Origin: Diorhabda sublineata
Taxonomy: Eukaryota; Arthropoda; Insecta; Coleoptera; Chrysomelidae
DNA: 64,000 bases
Assembly (NCBI RefSeq): GCF_026230105.1
Contig: NC_079484.1
Coordinates: 7,517,805 to 7,581,804 of the forward strand
Direction of reading: 5' to 3'
Positions 33,611 to 44,700 of the stretch are shown one piece after another. How positions within the stretch are numbered: position 1 is the stretch's first letter; each line of letters begins with the position of its first letter. Made by a program: the position numbers and the translations under genes. Below the pieces are notes generated by a model. The model saw only the letters and a program-made list of their open reading frames with translations, did not search any database and was not told the origin of the DNA.

Positions 33611-34379
33611 TTAGTTACTAAACTGTACACTAAGACTTATTACTAAACACTTATGTAATACTTCACATATTAATTTATTTAAACACATTGTTTACTTTTC
33701 CATATCGATGTGTTCGAGATAATATCAGATTATTCACTGAACAAGCGCATATTTATAGGAAACGAATTTCTCGATAATTCGGATTCTAGAATGTAAACTG
33801 TTAAAAATACTGTTAGCAATTGATTCTGTAAATCCTGTAAACAGGTTATAAAAAACAATTAAAAGTTGACCTCTTTATAATCGTTCTTAGAAATTTGTAA
33901 CCGGCGCGTCCACTAAATTTCCGATTCTATTATTCTCTCAATCGAGCAGGAACAGCTTCACGGTTCATGTTGTGGACGAACTGTTAACAATATTATTTTC
34001 TCTCAAAATAAATGTGAACTACAAAATGATATCTTGAACTTATGTACTTATATGGTGCGTTCCCATAGGGCTTGATTCAAAAGAGTGAGCTACGCTAATA
34101 ATATCAAATTATTCAATTTTGTGACATATACAAAAATGTAAAATCAATTTAACAAAGATGTTAGAAACATCAAATTTTGGTAATTTTGAATTAAAAACAT
34201 TTTCAAAACCTTATTGAATCTCAATTGAAATACCTCTTAAGACGTGTTTCAAATCTCTTTATTGATATTCCATGACAAATCAAATACGTTTGATTCGTTC
34301 ACTTTGAGCCGTGCACCAATAATTACATAAGCAAATGTAACAACTGTATTTTCCAATAGAAACTGAGCCTAACTGAAAA
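33611..34379. other. No gene recognised
   Basis: AT-rich spacer between hAT and mariner-like elements. Confidence 0.4.
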
Positions 34380-35690
34380 TAAAGGGATTTCCAATAAGAG
34401 GTGTTATTTTGAACAGCCCGCTATTTCGGTAAATGTCACTTTTGAAGCTGCCATTTTTTGACATTTGACAAGTAGAAACTACACCATTAATGAAAATGGA
34501 ACGATACACGCTTCAACAACGCATTGAAATTATTAAAATTCACTATAAAAATGGTGAAAGTTTGGCAGAGACGGTTCGTAAAACTAAAATATTTTTGGGT
34601 CGACGCGAATCACCCTCTCGGACCGCAATACAGAAATTGGTGGAAAAATTTGAGCTGTTGGGGCAAGTTAGTGATGTGAAGAATAAAACCCGTGCACGTC
34701 GCTCAAGAACAACTGAGAATATTGCTGCTATAGCCCAAAGTGTTGAAGAAAACCCAAGTTTGTCCATTCCTCGTCGTTCTTTGGAATTAGCTATTCCATA
34801 AACGTCATTACACCGTATTTTGCATAAAGACTGGGGTTTTAAGGCCTATAAAGTTCAGTTAACACAAGAACTCAAGCCGACCGATCATCAACAACGTCGT
34901 GTCTTTGCTGATTGGGTCCTTGAAATGCATGAAAATGATCCGGAATTTCATCGAAAAATCATCTTAACTGATGAGGCCCATTTCCACCTTGGCGGTTACG
35001 TCAATAAACCAAATTATCGAATCTGGGGCTCGCAAAACCTAAGAGCTATTGTTGAAAATCCGCTCCATCCTCAACGCGTGACTGTTTGGTGCGGTTTATG
35101 GTCTGGCCGTGTCATTGGACCTTACTTTTTCGAAAATAAGGCTGGAGCAACAGTTACGGTGAATGGATTGCGCTATCGAGATACGATTAATGCTTTTTGA
35201 TGGCCGGTATTGGATGGTATTGATTTGGACAACGTTTAATTTCAACAAGACGGCGCTACGTGCCACACAAGCAAAGCAACCATAGATCTTTTACGGGAAA
35301 AATTTCCGCACCGTGTTATCTCTCGAAGAGGTGATCACAATTGGCCACCGAGATCTTGTGATTTAACACCTTGCGACTTTTTCCTTTGGGGCCACGTGAA
35401 AGATAAGGTTTACGCTAACAGTCCAGCATCGATTCAAGACCTCAAAGATGGAATTCGTGAAGCTATCGAGGACATAGGGCAGCCGCTTTGCAATTTGGTT
35501 ACGGAAAATTTCATGTAAAGGATATGGTCCTGTAAGCGCAGTCGTGACGACCATTTGGCTGATGTTGTGTTCCATTGTTAACGGCATACCTTCCTCTTTA
35601 TAATGAAATAAACATCCGATCATTTATCTCAAAAAATGGCATTTTTCTTTGAATATCAAAATAACACCTCTTATTGGAAAACCTGCTATA
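34380..35690 (+). mobile_element. Best preserved mariner-like element, with long terminal repeats
   Basis: The left end GGGATTTCCAATAAGAGGTG (34384-34403, continuing TTATTTTGA) pairs with the right end at about 35656-35684, with two mismatches near the tip. TA dinucleotides lie at both outer edges. At 1.31 kb it has the full length expected for this group and carries one transposase reading frame with only point defects. Confidence 0.9.
34490..35518 (+). pseudogene. mariner-like transposase with three nonsense codons
   Basis: It starts MKMERYTLQQRIEIIKIHYK. The helix-turn-helix follows (ESPSRTAIQKLVEKFELLG), then SLHRILHKDWGFKAYKVQL and TQELKPTDHQQRRVFADWVL. The catalytic residues are all present: ILTDEAHF, FQQDGATCHT and SCDLTPCDFFLWGHV, with 36 residues between the second and third Asp. 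In-frame stops interrupt at 34799-34801 (LAIP*), 35198-35200 (INAF*) and near 35237 (LDNV*); there is no frameshift. Natural end TAA 35516-35518. It is a recently dead copy whose family may have live members elsewhere. Confidence 0.9.
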
Positions 35691-36854
35691 AGAATGCAAC
35701 TTCCAATTTGCTGTAGTTGCTTTTTTAATTCTAACCGCGTTTTGGAAAAACACTGCCAGTAGAGCTACTTTCCAAAATAGACAGTTGGTGTGATTATCCA
35801 ATCTGGTTGGAGCGAGTTTTCTGGTCACTTGTTTCCACTTACTACCGACACTGTTGATAGTTACCAGTTATCCATCTATTTCTCGAGAGTGTTCTTAACA
35901 TATTTGACGTTTTCATTTTATGAAAAGGCTACATAATTAACTTTGCTATTCTTTGTCCTTGATCAATATTTTCAAATCATAAGAGCAAATTCAATTTCCA
36001 AAATTGGAAAAAGCATCGTCCCACCCAAAACGTACTCAGCTTTACAAAGATGTGAAAAAGATCTAATCAATCTGTCGCCTAACTACTAATATAATAAAAT
36101 GGGAAGTTTTCCAATAGTTGTAGATTAGAACATCAACAAATTATTCTATTTTCTAATTTAAAATTAACCAAGAGAACTATTTGTTTCTATAATATTCAGG
36201 ATGTCGTGCGTAATTTCAGCATATGTGATGGGTATAAATTAAAATTCCACTTGTCTTTAATTACTTTATTGGACTTCTTTTAACTTGAATATATTTTCAA
36301 AACTGAAGTGCATGTATCATTCAAAAATGGCACACAAAAATATGTCATAATATATGCATGTCTTGTTTGATTAGTGAACATGTTGCTTAGTCAATATTCT
36401 CATTCTTATTCTGTATTTGAATAAGAACTGCTACGAAAGACCAGGATGATTTCAAAATCTGGAAAATGAGTAAATAACTTTGATAATAATTTTATTATAA
36501 ATGAATCTAACACCATCAATAGTAAGATATCCGACAAGAATGCGGAATATATGGACGGGAAAGGCCCCGAGAGCAGCAAGGGTTAACATGAGGGAATATG
36601 TATAAGCAAGAAAACATAAACCAGAAGTGGAAAGATCAGAATCATATCCACTGATAACTGAGTGAGACAGTTGGTTGTCGCAATCTCAAAAATGACTTCA
36701 TATTATCAACGACGTAGACAGTAAGAAATGAATGATGTTATTTATCAAACGAAATTAATGATTGTATAGACATTAAGGTTTATAAGTCCACTTAATACGG
36801 AGGTGTCAAACTCAATTTATAAAGGCAGAAGACAAGTCGTCGATATACTTTCCA
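35691..36854. other. Mostly unrecognised; possible LINE tail and a lone hAT-type end
   Basis: Around 36540-36620 the plus strand (TRMRNIWTGKAPRAARVNMR) is basic and could be a LINE tail, but this is weak. GGAGGTGTCAAACTCAA at about 36800 matches the CAGAGGTGTCAAACTC end of hAT elements; its partner end was not found. Confidence 0.35.
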
Positions 36855-37055
36855 GTTGATAATCGGCTCCAGCAGCATCTTGTCTGGTTGTACATCTTCA
36901 GCCCCACACCAAGTCAGATGGTAGTATCACGACAGGTCCCTCCAGAGTTGATTTTCTCTCTAGTTGATGATCGATTCCAGCAGCATCTTTACCGGTTATA
37001 CATCCAAATACCAAGTCAGAAAACAGTCACCAAACAGGACTTGTGCAGGTGTCTT
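36855..37055. repeat. Diverged ~98-bp tandem duplication
   Basis: AGTTGATAATCGGCTCCAGC followed by AGCATCTTGTCTGGTTGTACATC and ACCAAGTCAGA is repeated as AGTTGATGATCGATTCCAGC, AGCATCTTTACCGGTTATACATC and ACCAAGTCAGA. A third trace (CTCTCTAGCTGCATCTTTACC) lies at about 37150. The minus strand near the second unit reads SDKTPAQVLFGD, faintly like a gypsy integrase tail. Confidence 0.6.
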
Positions 37056-37761
37056 ATCTGAAGACCTCTTGCTTGAAGCCATTTTACAAAGTCCACGATA
37101 CGCTATCTCGCCATGAAACAAAATTTCGCAGGTGTCTGATTAAAAAATCTCTCTAGCTGCATCTTTACCTGTAGCTACAATTGGTATTATAATTCACAGA
37201 ACCGTGGCGGATATTTTTTAAAACTTATTCTTCATGGTACCGTCTCTTTACTGAATCGACATCATCATTGTTCATAATGAATCCTTTGTACTTCTGCGTG
37301 CTTACCTTTTGTTGTACATTCAATATATTATCTGGGAGCGTAATATTCGTTGTTATTTTTGGAATACTTGGCGTCTACTGCACCAAATCAAGTAGGTTTC
37401 CGAAGACGAAGTCTTGCATGGTGACATCTCATATTCACATCATTCACATTACATTCTCTTATGTATTTATTGGTACCATCAACTTCCTAACCTCTCTTTC
37501 AGCTGTCTTCTGAGCCTCTTTATCAAAAAATGATTCCATTGCTTGCTGGACATTCCTGCATCTTCTTAAAAAAGACCTCAAGCTCAACAGAGATCAAGGA
37601 TTATAAAAAAATCGAAGATAATAATTCTTCTTAAAATTGTTCTCTCACCTATCAAGTGATGACTTGATTGCTATGCCGTAGAATATTCTAGAAGATTTCA
37701 GAATATTTTATGGCTGCGTTAATATTAGGCAAATGCCAAATTAGAGAGGGAAGAAGAATAA
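37056..37761. other. No gene recognised
   Basis: A plus-strand frame at 37268-37513 is hydrophobic but matches nothing I know. Confidence 0.35.
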
Positions 37762-38391
37762 TACGAGGGCTGTTTCTTTTTCAACCTCCGATAGGCTATG
37801 AATAAAAGGCAAGTTCATATAAAACAATAATTTTATTACCAAAATATTGGTACACTTAGGGTTACTTTTCGACATAATCACTGAAGAAATTGAGACATTT
37901 GTCATATATGTGGACAAGTTTTTCAATACCCTCTTCAAAGAAAGTTGCCACCAATGAATTCAAGTTGAGCATAAATAAGACCTTGAAACTTCTGGAAATT
38001 CCTTAGACTAAGCAGTAATAGTGAATCTGTGGTTTTCTTTAACCATTCTGTCAACTTGTTGAAACAGGTCATCTGTTTTTAAACTTTCAAAACGTCCAAC
38101 ACCATCACACATGAAGTTTTCCTCATATACACGAGTCATTCTCCGATGGATTTTTCAGTATTATTGCCTTCAGCCTGTAGAAAACGAATCACACTTCGCA
38201 ATTCAAACTTGGCGGGAGCATCAATAATGGCGGAAATGTTTACGTGGCTATAGCACAACGCCTGATGGCAACAATGTCAGAATGTGTAGTGCTAGAGCTT
38301 CGTAGTCGCTTATAGCGCATTCCCGCTTTCTTCTGCTCGCGTAGCGTCTGCACGGAGCGATCGGAAGTTGAAAAAAAAAACGGCCGTCGTA
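37762..38391 (-). mobile_element. mariner element with internal deletion
   Basis: Terminal repeats: TACGAGGGCTGTTTCTTTTT on the left (then CAACCTCCGAT) and, reversed from the right, TACGACGGCCGTTTTTTTTT then TCAACTTCCGAT, with TA at both ends. On the minus strand the transposase N-terminus (SAIIDAPAKFELRSVIRFLQ, AEGNNTEKSIGE) is near 38230. Its C-terminus (EEGIEKLVHIYDKCLNFF, SDYVEK, stop) is near 37880-37950. The catalytic centre is deleted; length is 630 bp. Confidence 0.85.
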
Positions 38392-39079
38392 TATTACATC
38401 CACCAGGCACTTATTGTTGATATTTTCACACCAGCTCAACTCATTAGGAGAGAATGTGTCATCAATTATCTTCACGACTATTAATAAAATATCATACATT
38501 CTAGTAGCAAAGTTTTATTAACTATTTCCAAGAATGAAATAAACTTTTACGAATTAATTACTGATTTGTGTTAACTTACTTTTATGAATGTGTCCAAAGA
38601 CATAGTGAAAAATCCTCCTGCGTATAGTTTAAGTAGTCTTTGGGATCTCGTCATGAAAAATATCAAGTTTTTCCGAACTTGAAAAGAATAGTTTGTCCAG
38701 TCACTATGATATGCTGAATTGGTTAATCTGTCACTCTAAAATTGATTCACGATTCATAATGAATGATGTGATAGATCAATATAGTTGTCAAAATTTCGAG
38801 AATGTGGAAATAAATAATAATGTAACGACGGGTTTGACAGGATAAAGTTGACAATTTATTTTTTGGATGAATAAAAAGCAGTATAAAAGAAATGAGAAAT
38901 ATTTTTTGATCTCTTACGAGAATAATTTATGTTGATTTCTGATATTATTCATCATGTCTCGCTTTCTCCAGCTTGGATGCTTACAGAGGTACTTAAATTT
39001 AATTCTTCTACATTTACAAAGCATTGAAAATGAATTTGTTTGATAAGTCTATATAAAATTTTCATATATAATATTAGAA
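38392..39079. other. No gene recognised
   Basis: AT-rich spacer. Confidence 0.4.
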
Positions 39080-39640
39080 AAAAGCCGGAAACCCTAGTCT
39101 GGTTCATATATCTTGGCCGGTGGCAGAAAACATCTAGAACGGATTTCTCTAATCGTCTTTCTCTGATACACAGTTGCGCAATGCTCTGGTGCAAATCACG
39201 TTCGATAAAACACAGTACCCTTGTTGTAAACAATCATTTACGCGTACTAGGCCCATTTCGGAAACCAAATTGATTGTTTTTAATTAGTTTTCCATCAAGT
39301 TTGTCAAATACTCTGTTGTAGATAATTCTTAAAAATATTTTTAATACATAGTATATTAGGTTTATAGTTTTAAAGTTACCGTATCATGTTATATTTGGTT
39401 TTTCGGAATGATTTTTAAAGTCGACTTAATCCAATATGTGGAATAGAGCCAGTTTTCTAAATATTATCAAGCAATTTTATTTCCACCGAATAGCTTAAGT
39501 GTTTTTGAGTGCTCTTCATTTATTCGTAATGCTTTTTCGTTTTAATGCGCAGTTTGTTACTCTGGATACTTCCTCTTTGTTTATACTAGAATTATATAAC
39601 TCCATTCACCAACTTGCTCTTTAAAAACAATTTATTTAGC
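39080..39640 (-). pseudogene. LINE reverse transcriptase N-terminal relic
   Basis: Minus-strand pieces from right to left: EIKLLDNIWKTGSIPHI-type sequence (39480-39400), then LKIFLRIIYNR-like sequence, and QFGFRNGPSTR-like sequence at about 39240-39275. These correspond to the W-----P-W, NYR-I-L----KI----- and QFGFR-G-ST-- motifs at the start of the RT domain. It is heavily frameshifted; sequence left of 39230 is only tentatively included. Confidence 0.55.
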
Positions 39641-39668
39641 AAACTGAGGATTTAGTAATAATTTGAAG

Positions 39669-40004
39669 TAGAGGTATCAAACTCAACTTTGCAGAGGCCC
39701 ATATATTAAATTTTGAATTCGTAGGTGGGCAAGATGAAAAATAAAAAAATTGAATTGAATTATACCTTGTTTCCCGCTAAGAGATTGCGATACTGATTTT
39801 CTCTTTGTCTAGGTACGCGCTGCCCTTATAAACATCCATAGACTTGAGAGTACGAGTATTTAAAACATCCGTAGAGGAATCGAATGAACTCTAAAAGCTC
39901 TAAAAAACATTATTCTTCTTTCTGTGATATATTGTGATCGCGGGCCATATTGATACGGCCAAGGGGCCAGAAGCGGCCCGTGGGCATTATCTTTGACATA
40001 ACTG
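39669..40004. mobile_element. hAT-type non-autonomous element with target-site duplication
   Basis: The left end TAGAGGTATCAAACTC resembles the CAGAGGTGTCAAACTC terminus of hAT elements. The right end is ctttgacataactg. The 8 bp outside each end are ATTTGAAG and ATTTAAAG (7 of 8 identical), the duplication size typical for hAT. The interior contains GGGGCCAGAAGCGGCCCGTG, reminiscent of GGCCCGCGGGCC interiors in this group. No coding sequence. Confidence 0.7.
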
Positions 40005-40239
40005 ATTTAAAGTTACACTAATCTGACTGGCATACTAGACGAATATCAAATTGAATGAACAAAGTATTAGTTTTACAGGCTTCTTTATATATTAGTTCTT
40101 ATTTTATACAATAATAATTATATAAATAGATAAAGATATTTATGGTTCATTATAATCACATTAATAATAATTGAATAATAAATAATTGAAGATGATAAGG
40201 TAATAAATAAGTAATTGATAATGATGCGCCGTTGTGATA

Positions 40240-40800
40240 AGGGTTGTTTTAGATTACTGGATTACTTAAATCTATTATCAACAACATCAGATATGCTGAC
40301 GACGCAGTAATTGTAGCCAATAACAATGAAGGGCTACAAAATATTATGCAAAAATATACGCAGCACGTGGTGAAGAATAAATCAAAAACAAAACATATGA
40401 TCATTAGCGAAATTCAACATCCTCCAGTGCGTCTATCGATAAACGGGCAAAACAACATTTAATAGAAACGTACACATATCTCGGAACCACAGTAAACGCG
40501 AAACGGGATCAGGCATCAGCAGTTCGATCGCAGATAGAAAGAGTTCGTGCTGCGTGTAGCAATGTGCCAGTATAGATGCTTTCTTACAATTGAAATTAAG
40601 ACGAGTTAGGTGCTACATATTTTATGTTTTGTTCTATGGTGTAGAAGCTTGTACCAAAACCAAGGCTACTTTGAAGTCTTTTGCAATGTGGATATATCGG
40701 TCTATTGAAAATATCCTGGACGGATGAACATGGAAGTTTTGCTAAGACTAGGTAAAGAGAAAGAAGTCGTCTTAAGGTTATGTCTTTAGGTCAGTGAAAC
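40240..40800 (+). pseudogene. LINE reverse transcriptase relic with intact YADD
   Basis: NNIRYADDAVIVANNNEGLQ is the RT catalytic box. It is followed by NIMQKYTQHVVKNKSKTKHM, SINGQ and a TYLGT-type segment (acatatctcggaaccaca), then VLFYGVEACTKTKATLKSFA and RSIENIL. This covers the palm/thumb part of an RTE/Jockey-like element. Stops near 40460 and frameshifts disable it. It lies downstream of odorant receptor A on the opposite strand. Confidence 0.7.
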
Positions 40801-41379
40801 AATAGAATCTGGAGGATATTGTTCAAATACTAAGACATGACAAACAAATTCTTTTATAGTTGATTGTCTAATGCTAAGTGGATAGTAAGAGGGGACCAGG
40901 GAGAAGACCGCATTCATGGTTGCACAATCTACGCCAATGTTTGGAGTGTCATCTGTTGATCTACTCAAAACCTCAGTAAACAAAATAAGAATAACGTTGT
41001 CAATTGTCAACGTTCGCAACGAATAAGGCAATGAAAGAAGAAGAATATTTATCATTATCAAATATTTCCACTGTTTATTTTTGCCAACGTTAAGTTGCTA
41101 ATTGATGTTGAGCATTTTCGATTTGTTTTCATATTCAATATTACTCAATGTATGTGGTTTATTCAGACCAGCAATAAACTTGAGCTTCTTAGGTAAATTA
41201 AAAGAGTCGTAACGCTATCATAAATATCTATTTTTGCACACTATACGTTGCTCCGACTGGTTACACTTCATATTATTATTTTACTTTACTTTAGTCGAAG
41301 AAAAAGAAATAATATTTTGTAACATTTTCATCAGTGAATGCTAGATAAATATATTGTTATAGACAAGTTCGCCCTTATT

Positions 41380-41755
41380 CCGGCCCTGTCCAGCTACAGT
41401 GGAATTTTAAAATTCGGCGAATTCTCGCAGCACCTTACATCTGTTTTTTAATAAATCGCGGACGCGTCTTTGATGTTTCCGTTTAGATCTTTTATTATAG
41501 CAGGCGATTTATAGGAATGTCTATTTATTTATTTGTTGTGCTTATTTTTGTTCTAGAACTTTGTAGAAATTTATTTAGGTATATAAATGTTTTGTGATAT
41601 TTAAGTTTTAAATAAATAGTCGTAATGAAAAGACTGAGTTAGTAAAACTAATCGCAGAAAGTATTTAAGTGATATTTATAAGTTAAGTGTATTGTATACT
41701 GTGTTAATAAATTAAAAACATAATTGACAGTGTTTATTAATTCACCCCATGAATA
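41380..41755 (+). repeat. LTR-like repeat, forward copy
   Basis: Collinear with the reverse complement of 22935-23330: CCGGCCCTGTCCAGCTACAG, tggaattttaaaattcggc, TTATTTATTTGTTGTGCTTA, then GACAGTGTTTATTAATTCAC at 41727-41746. Its right edge is about 20 bp from the splice donor of an odorant receptor exon, so it lies in that gene's next intron. Confidence 0.65.
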
Positions 41756-41775
41756 GAAACTAAATAAATCCTTAC

Positions 41776-44700
41776 CTCTACAATAACTTCATTACCAAAG
41801 TAACAAATTGGAAATATTTCAAGCAGCATACAATACTGATATAAAACCATGGAGAAAAATCTTACGCTTATTACGGGTACCTGAAATTTGGGAAATTATT
41901 ACTAAAAAAATTGTGGGATACTTAGTGTTTCGGAAGATGAAAATACCTTGGTTTGCAATCCTCTTCAAAACATGTTAAAAATTTAGGTATTGTTTTTCTT
42001 AGTACAATTCATTTTAAAAAATGGTACGAATGGTTCAAATATAAACCAGAATATTTGATAAACGCGCGAAAACTTTATTATCGTAAACGTGGCTACACTG
42101 GAGAACAACTGTGACAGCGCAACCTCGCTTTTTAGTGTACTTATAGCCATGGGCGGTAAAGATGTACTAGTGTCTGTTTTTTTGGGTACCTCTCTGTAGA
42201 AAAATTCATTTTGGGAGACCGACCCAGTACTGTATTGAGCATCGGCGTGAGTAGTATTAAGCAAATAATTCATGAATGGCTTGGTTGCCACAAACTGTAA
42301 GCCAGATGGCTGCCAAGACTTCTGAATTTTCGGCATAAGACTTGGGTATAACACTATATTGGGTTTGGTCGGATTTGTGTTTATGTGTCTATAATTTATT
42401 TGGTCGATTGAAAGAGGTACTTGGCGAACTGCGATTCGAAAGCTATGCGGAGGTAGAATCCTACATGCGCGAATGGTTACGTGACAAGCCGAGAGATTTT
42501 TACGAAAAAAGCATGGGAAAGCTTCCAGAGAGGTAGCAATTATCTAGAAACTCTGTAAAAATTTTCAGCTCCGTAATTTCATTTTATAATAAAATTCCGG
42601 TTTATATTTTGATCACCTTCAAATTTTTTATTGAAAGATTTTTTATTTAAATTTTATTTTATTCTCTTAACGTTTCGCTCCTTACTAGGAGCATTTTTTT
42701 GAATAAATTATAATTGAAATTGTTGAAAAATATAGTTCAAAACGGATAAAACATGAATTGAAAATTCATTGTATCGAGCAAACGTTATCCAATATACCTG
42801 TAACAGTTTATTCGTTCTTTGTTAATCCTAATTATTTCACTATAACATTTTCTCTAGGTTTTATTTCTTTAATTTCTTCTGTCCGCTCTGTTAATTAACT
42901 TATTGATTGTCGTCATCATTTTCTATTGCAACTCTGGTTGCTTGTGTAGAAATGAAACGACATTAGTATGACCACAATGTAAAACCAAGATAAAATTTAA
43001 TCAGTCTTGGTATCTGTCTGATGATCTTGGTATTAGCGACAAAAAAACTGGGTTATAAAACTTCCAAGTTGATGATACTACGAGTCCTGTCATAAGAACT
43101 AAATAATTGTGGTATGATGAGGCCAGATTTGAAGTTATGTTGATGATACTATGAGTGGTGTCATAAGAATTAAACAATTGTTTCAGAATGAGCAACGTGC
43201 AGAGAAAGCTCAATAACCGGCTTCTATTTTGATTTAGGGATTTATAGCATGTTTAATGCTTATAATTACTGAACAACTTAGATTTAAGACGTGCATAAAA
43301 TATTGAATATATTTAGTTTGAAAAAAGTAGAAGATTGGATGTTAGAACACATTACACTAGTTTTGAAATGGACGTCCTATAGTCCATATTTTTCGCCGAT
43401 TGACATTTTGTGGCTTCACATGACTGCCAAACGTTAGTTGATAGTAGGAAATGTGAATTTTTATTGACCCAGCCACTCCATTATTTCGGACTTTATTACT
43501 GTTCTGCTTCTCAGTCCTAATTCTCCCTTCTTTTATTCTCCTAGTATCCTTTTAAGTATTTTTCTTTACCATATATCTAACTTCTTTTACTCTGCTTTAT
43601 GAAGAATCCACGTTTCGTTTCCGTAGCTCACTGGTGGTTTATTATTGTTTTATATAGTTGTAGCTTCGCCTTTGTGGAGATTTTTTTCTAACTTATTATC
43701 GCATTCAGCAATCCAAACTGTTTGCTTCCCTTCGTTATCCTTCCAGATTTCGTCCCTCGTCACTGTCGCCCTTGGTCTTTGATATACATAACTTTGAACT
43801 TCTTTAAGTTCATTGCTTTTTCATCGTTTAGTTGTGTTGGCAAAATTATCATTCCTCTTTTCTTTTGTGGTGTTGTCAATACCATGAATTTCGATTTATC
43901 TTCTTTGAATCGTAGTTTCACCGTCTTTGCTGATTCTATTAAGGCTCTGCAGATTGATTTAAGATCGTTTTCTGATATTGAAAGGTTTAGTACATCGAAT
44001 GCGTATGCCAGAAATTGCGTTGTCTTTGTTTTCAATGTCCATGCTCTGTTCAAACCGATTTCACGTACTATCCATTCTAATACTATACTCAACAGTTTAG
44101 TGGATAACGGATCTCTCTGTTTTAGTCCTGTGTTGGTCTGGAAACATTTTGATATTCTTTGGTTTGTGTTTATAATCGTTTTTGTATGTTCGAGTTTCAT
44201 TTTGGTAAGGATTATAAGCTTTTTTTGGAATCCTAGGATCGTTCAAATTGCTGTACAAATAGTTTCTGTTCACAATATCATAAGTTTTTGGGAAATTTAT
44301 GAAAACTGAGTAAATTGGCATACCCGATTGTTTGCGTTTGCCTCAGAGTGAAAATATGGTCTGTGACTGATCTTTCAGATCCAAAACCACATTGGTAGTC
44401 TCCGAACAAGATGTCTTCATATACTTCTAGCTTATTTTTCTATAAAAATGTACTGTTTTATACTACAAATGTTTCAACTTTACTGAGACGGGATTCGTAT
44501 ATCATTTACTAACTTACCATTGTCATTTCGAAAAAAGTTGCACAAAAAACAAATCCACTAACGACAAATTGCCAAAACATACACATTGTGAAGAGTCCAG
44601 TTACATTATCAGCAAAACTACAATTACAATTTGGTTAGAGACAAACAATTCCATTTGCAAACTCAAATCTATAATTTCATTAACAAAACGTATGGCATAC

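Noticed and set aside
40786..41061. Minus-strand 91-codon frame as the last exon of odorant receptor A
   Set aside because: It lacks the receptor C-terminal motif and overlaps a plus-strand LINE relic region.
42380..42540. SETMAR-like host gene
   Set aside because: Only the transposase part is present, with an internal deletion and no SET domain; it is a mariner relic.
43722..44309. 195-codon plus-strand open frame
   Set aside because: It is the antisense of a LINE reverse transcriptase relic whose motifs read on the minus strand.
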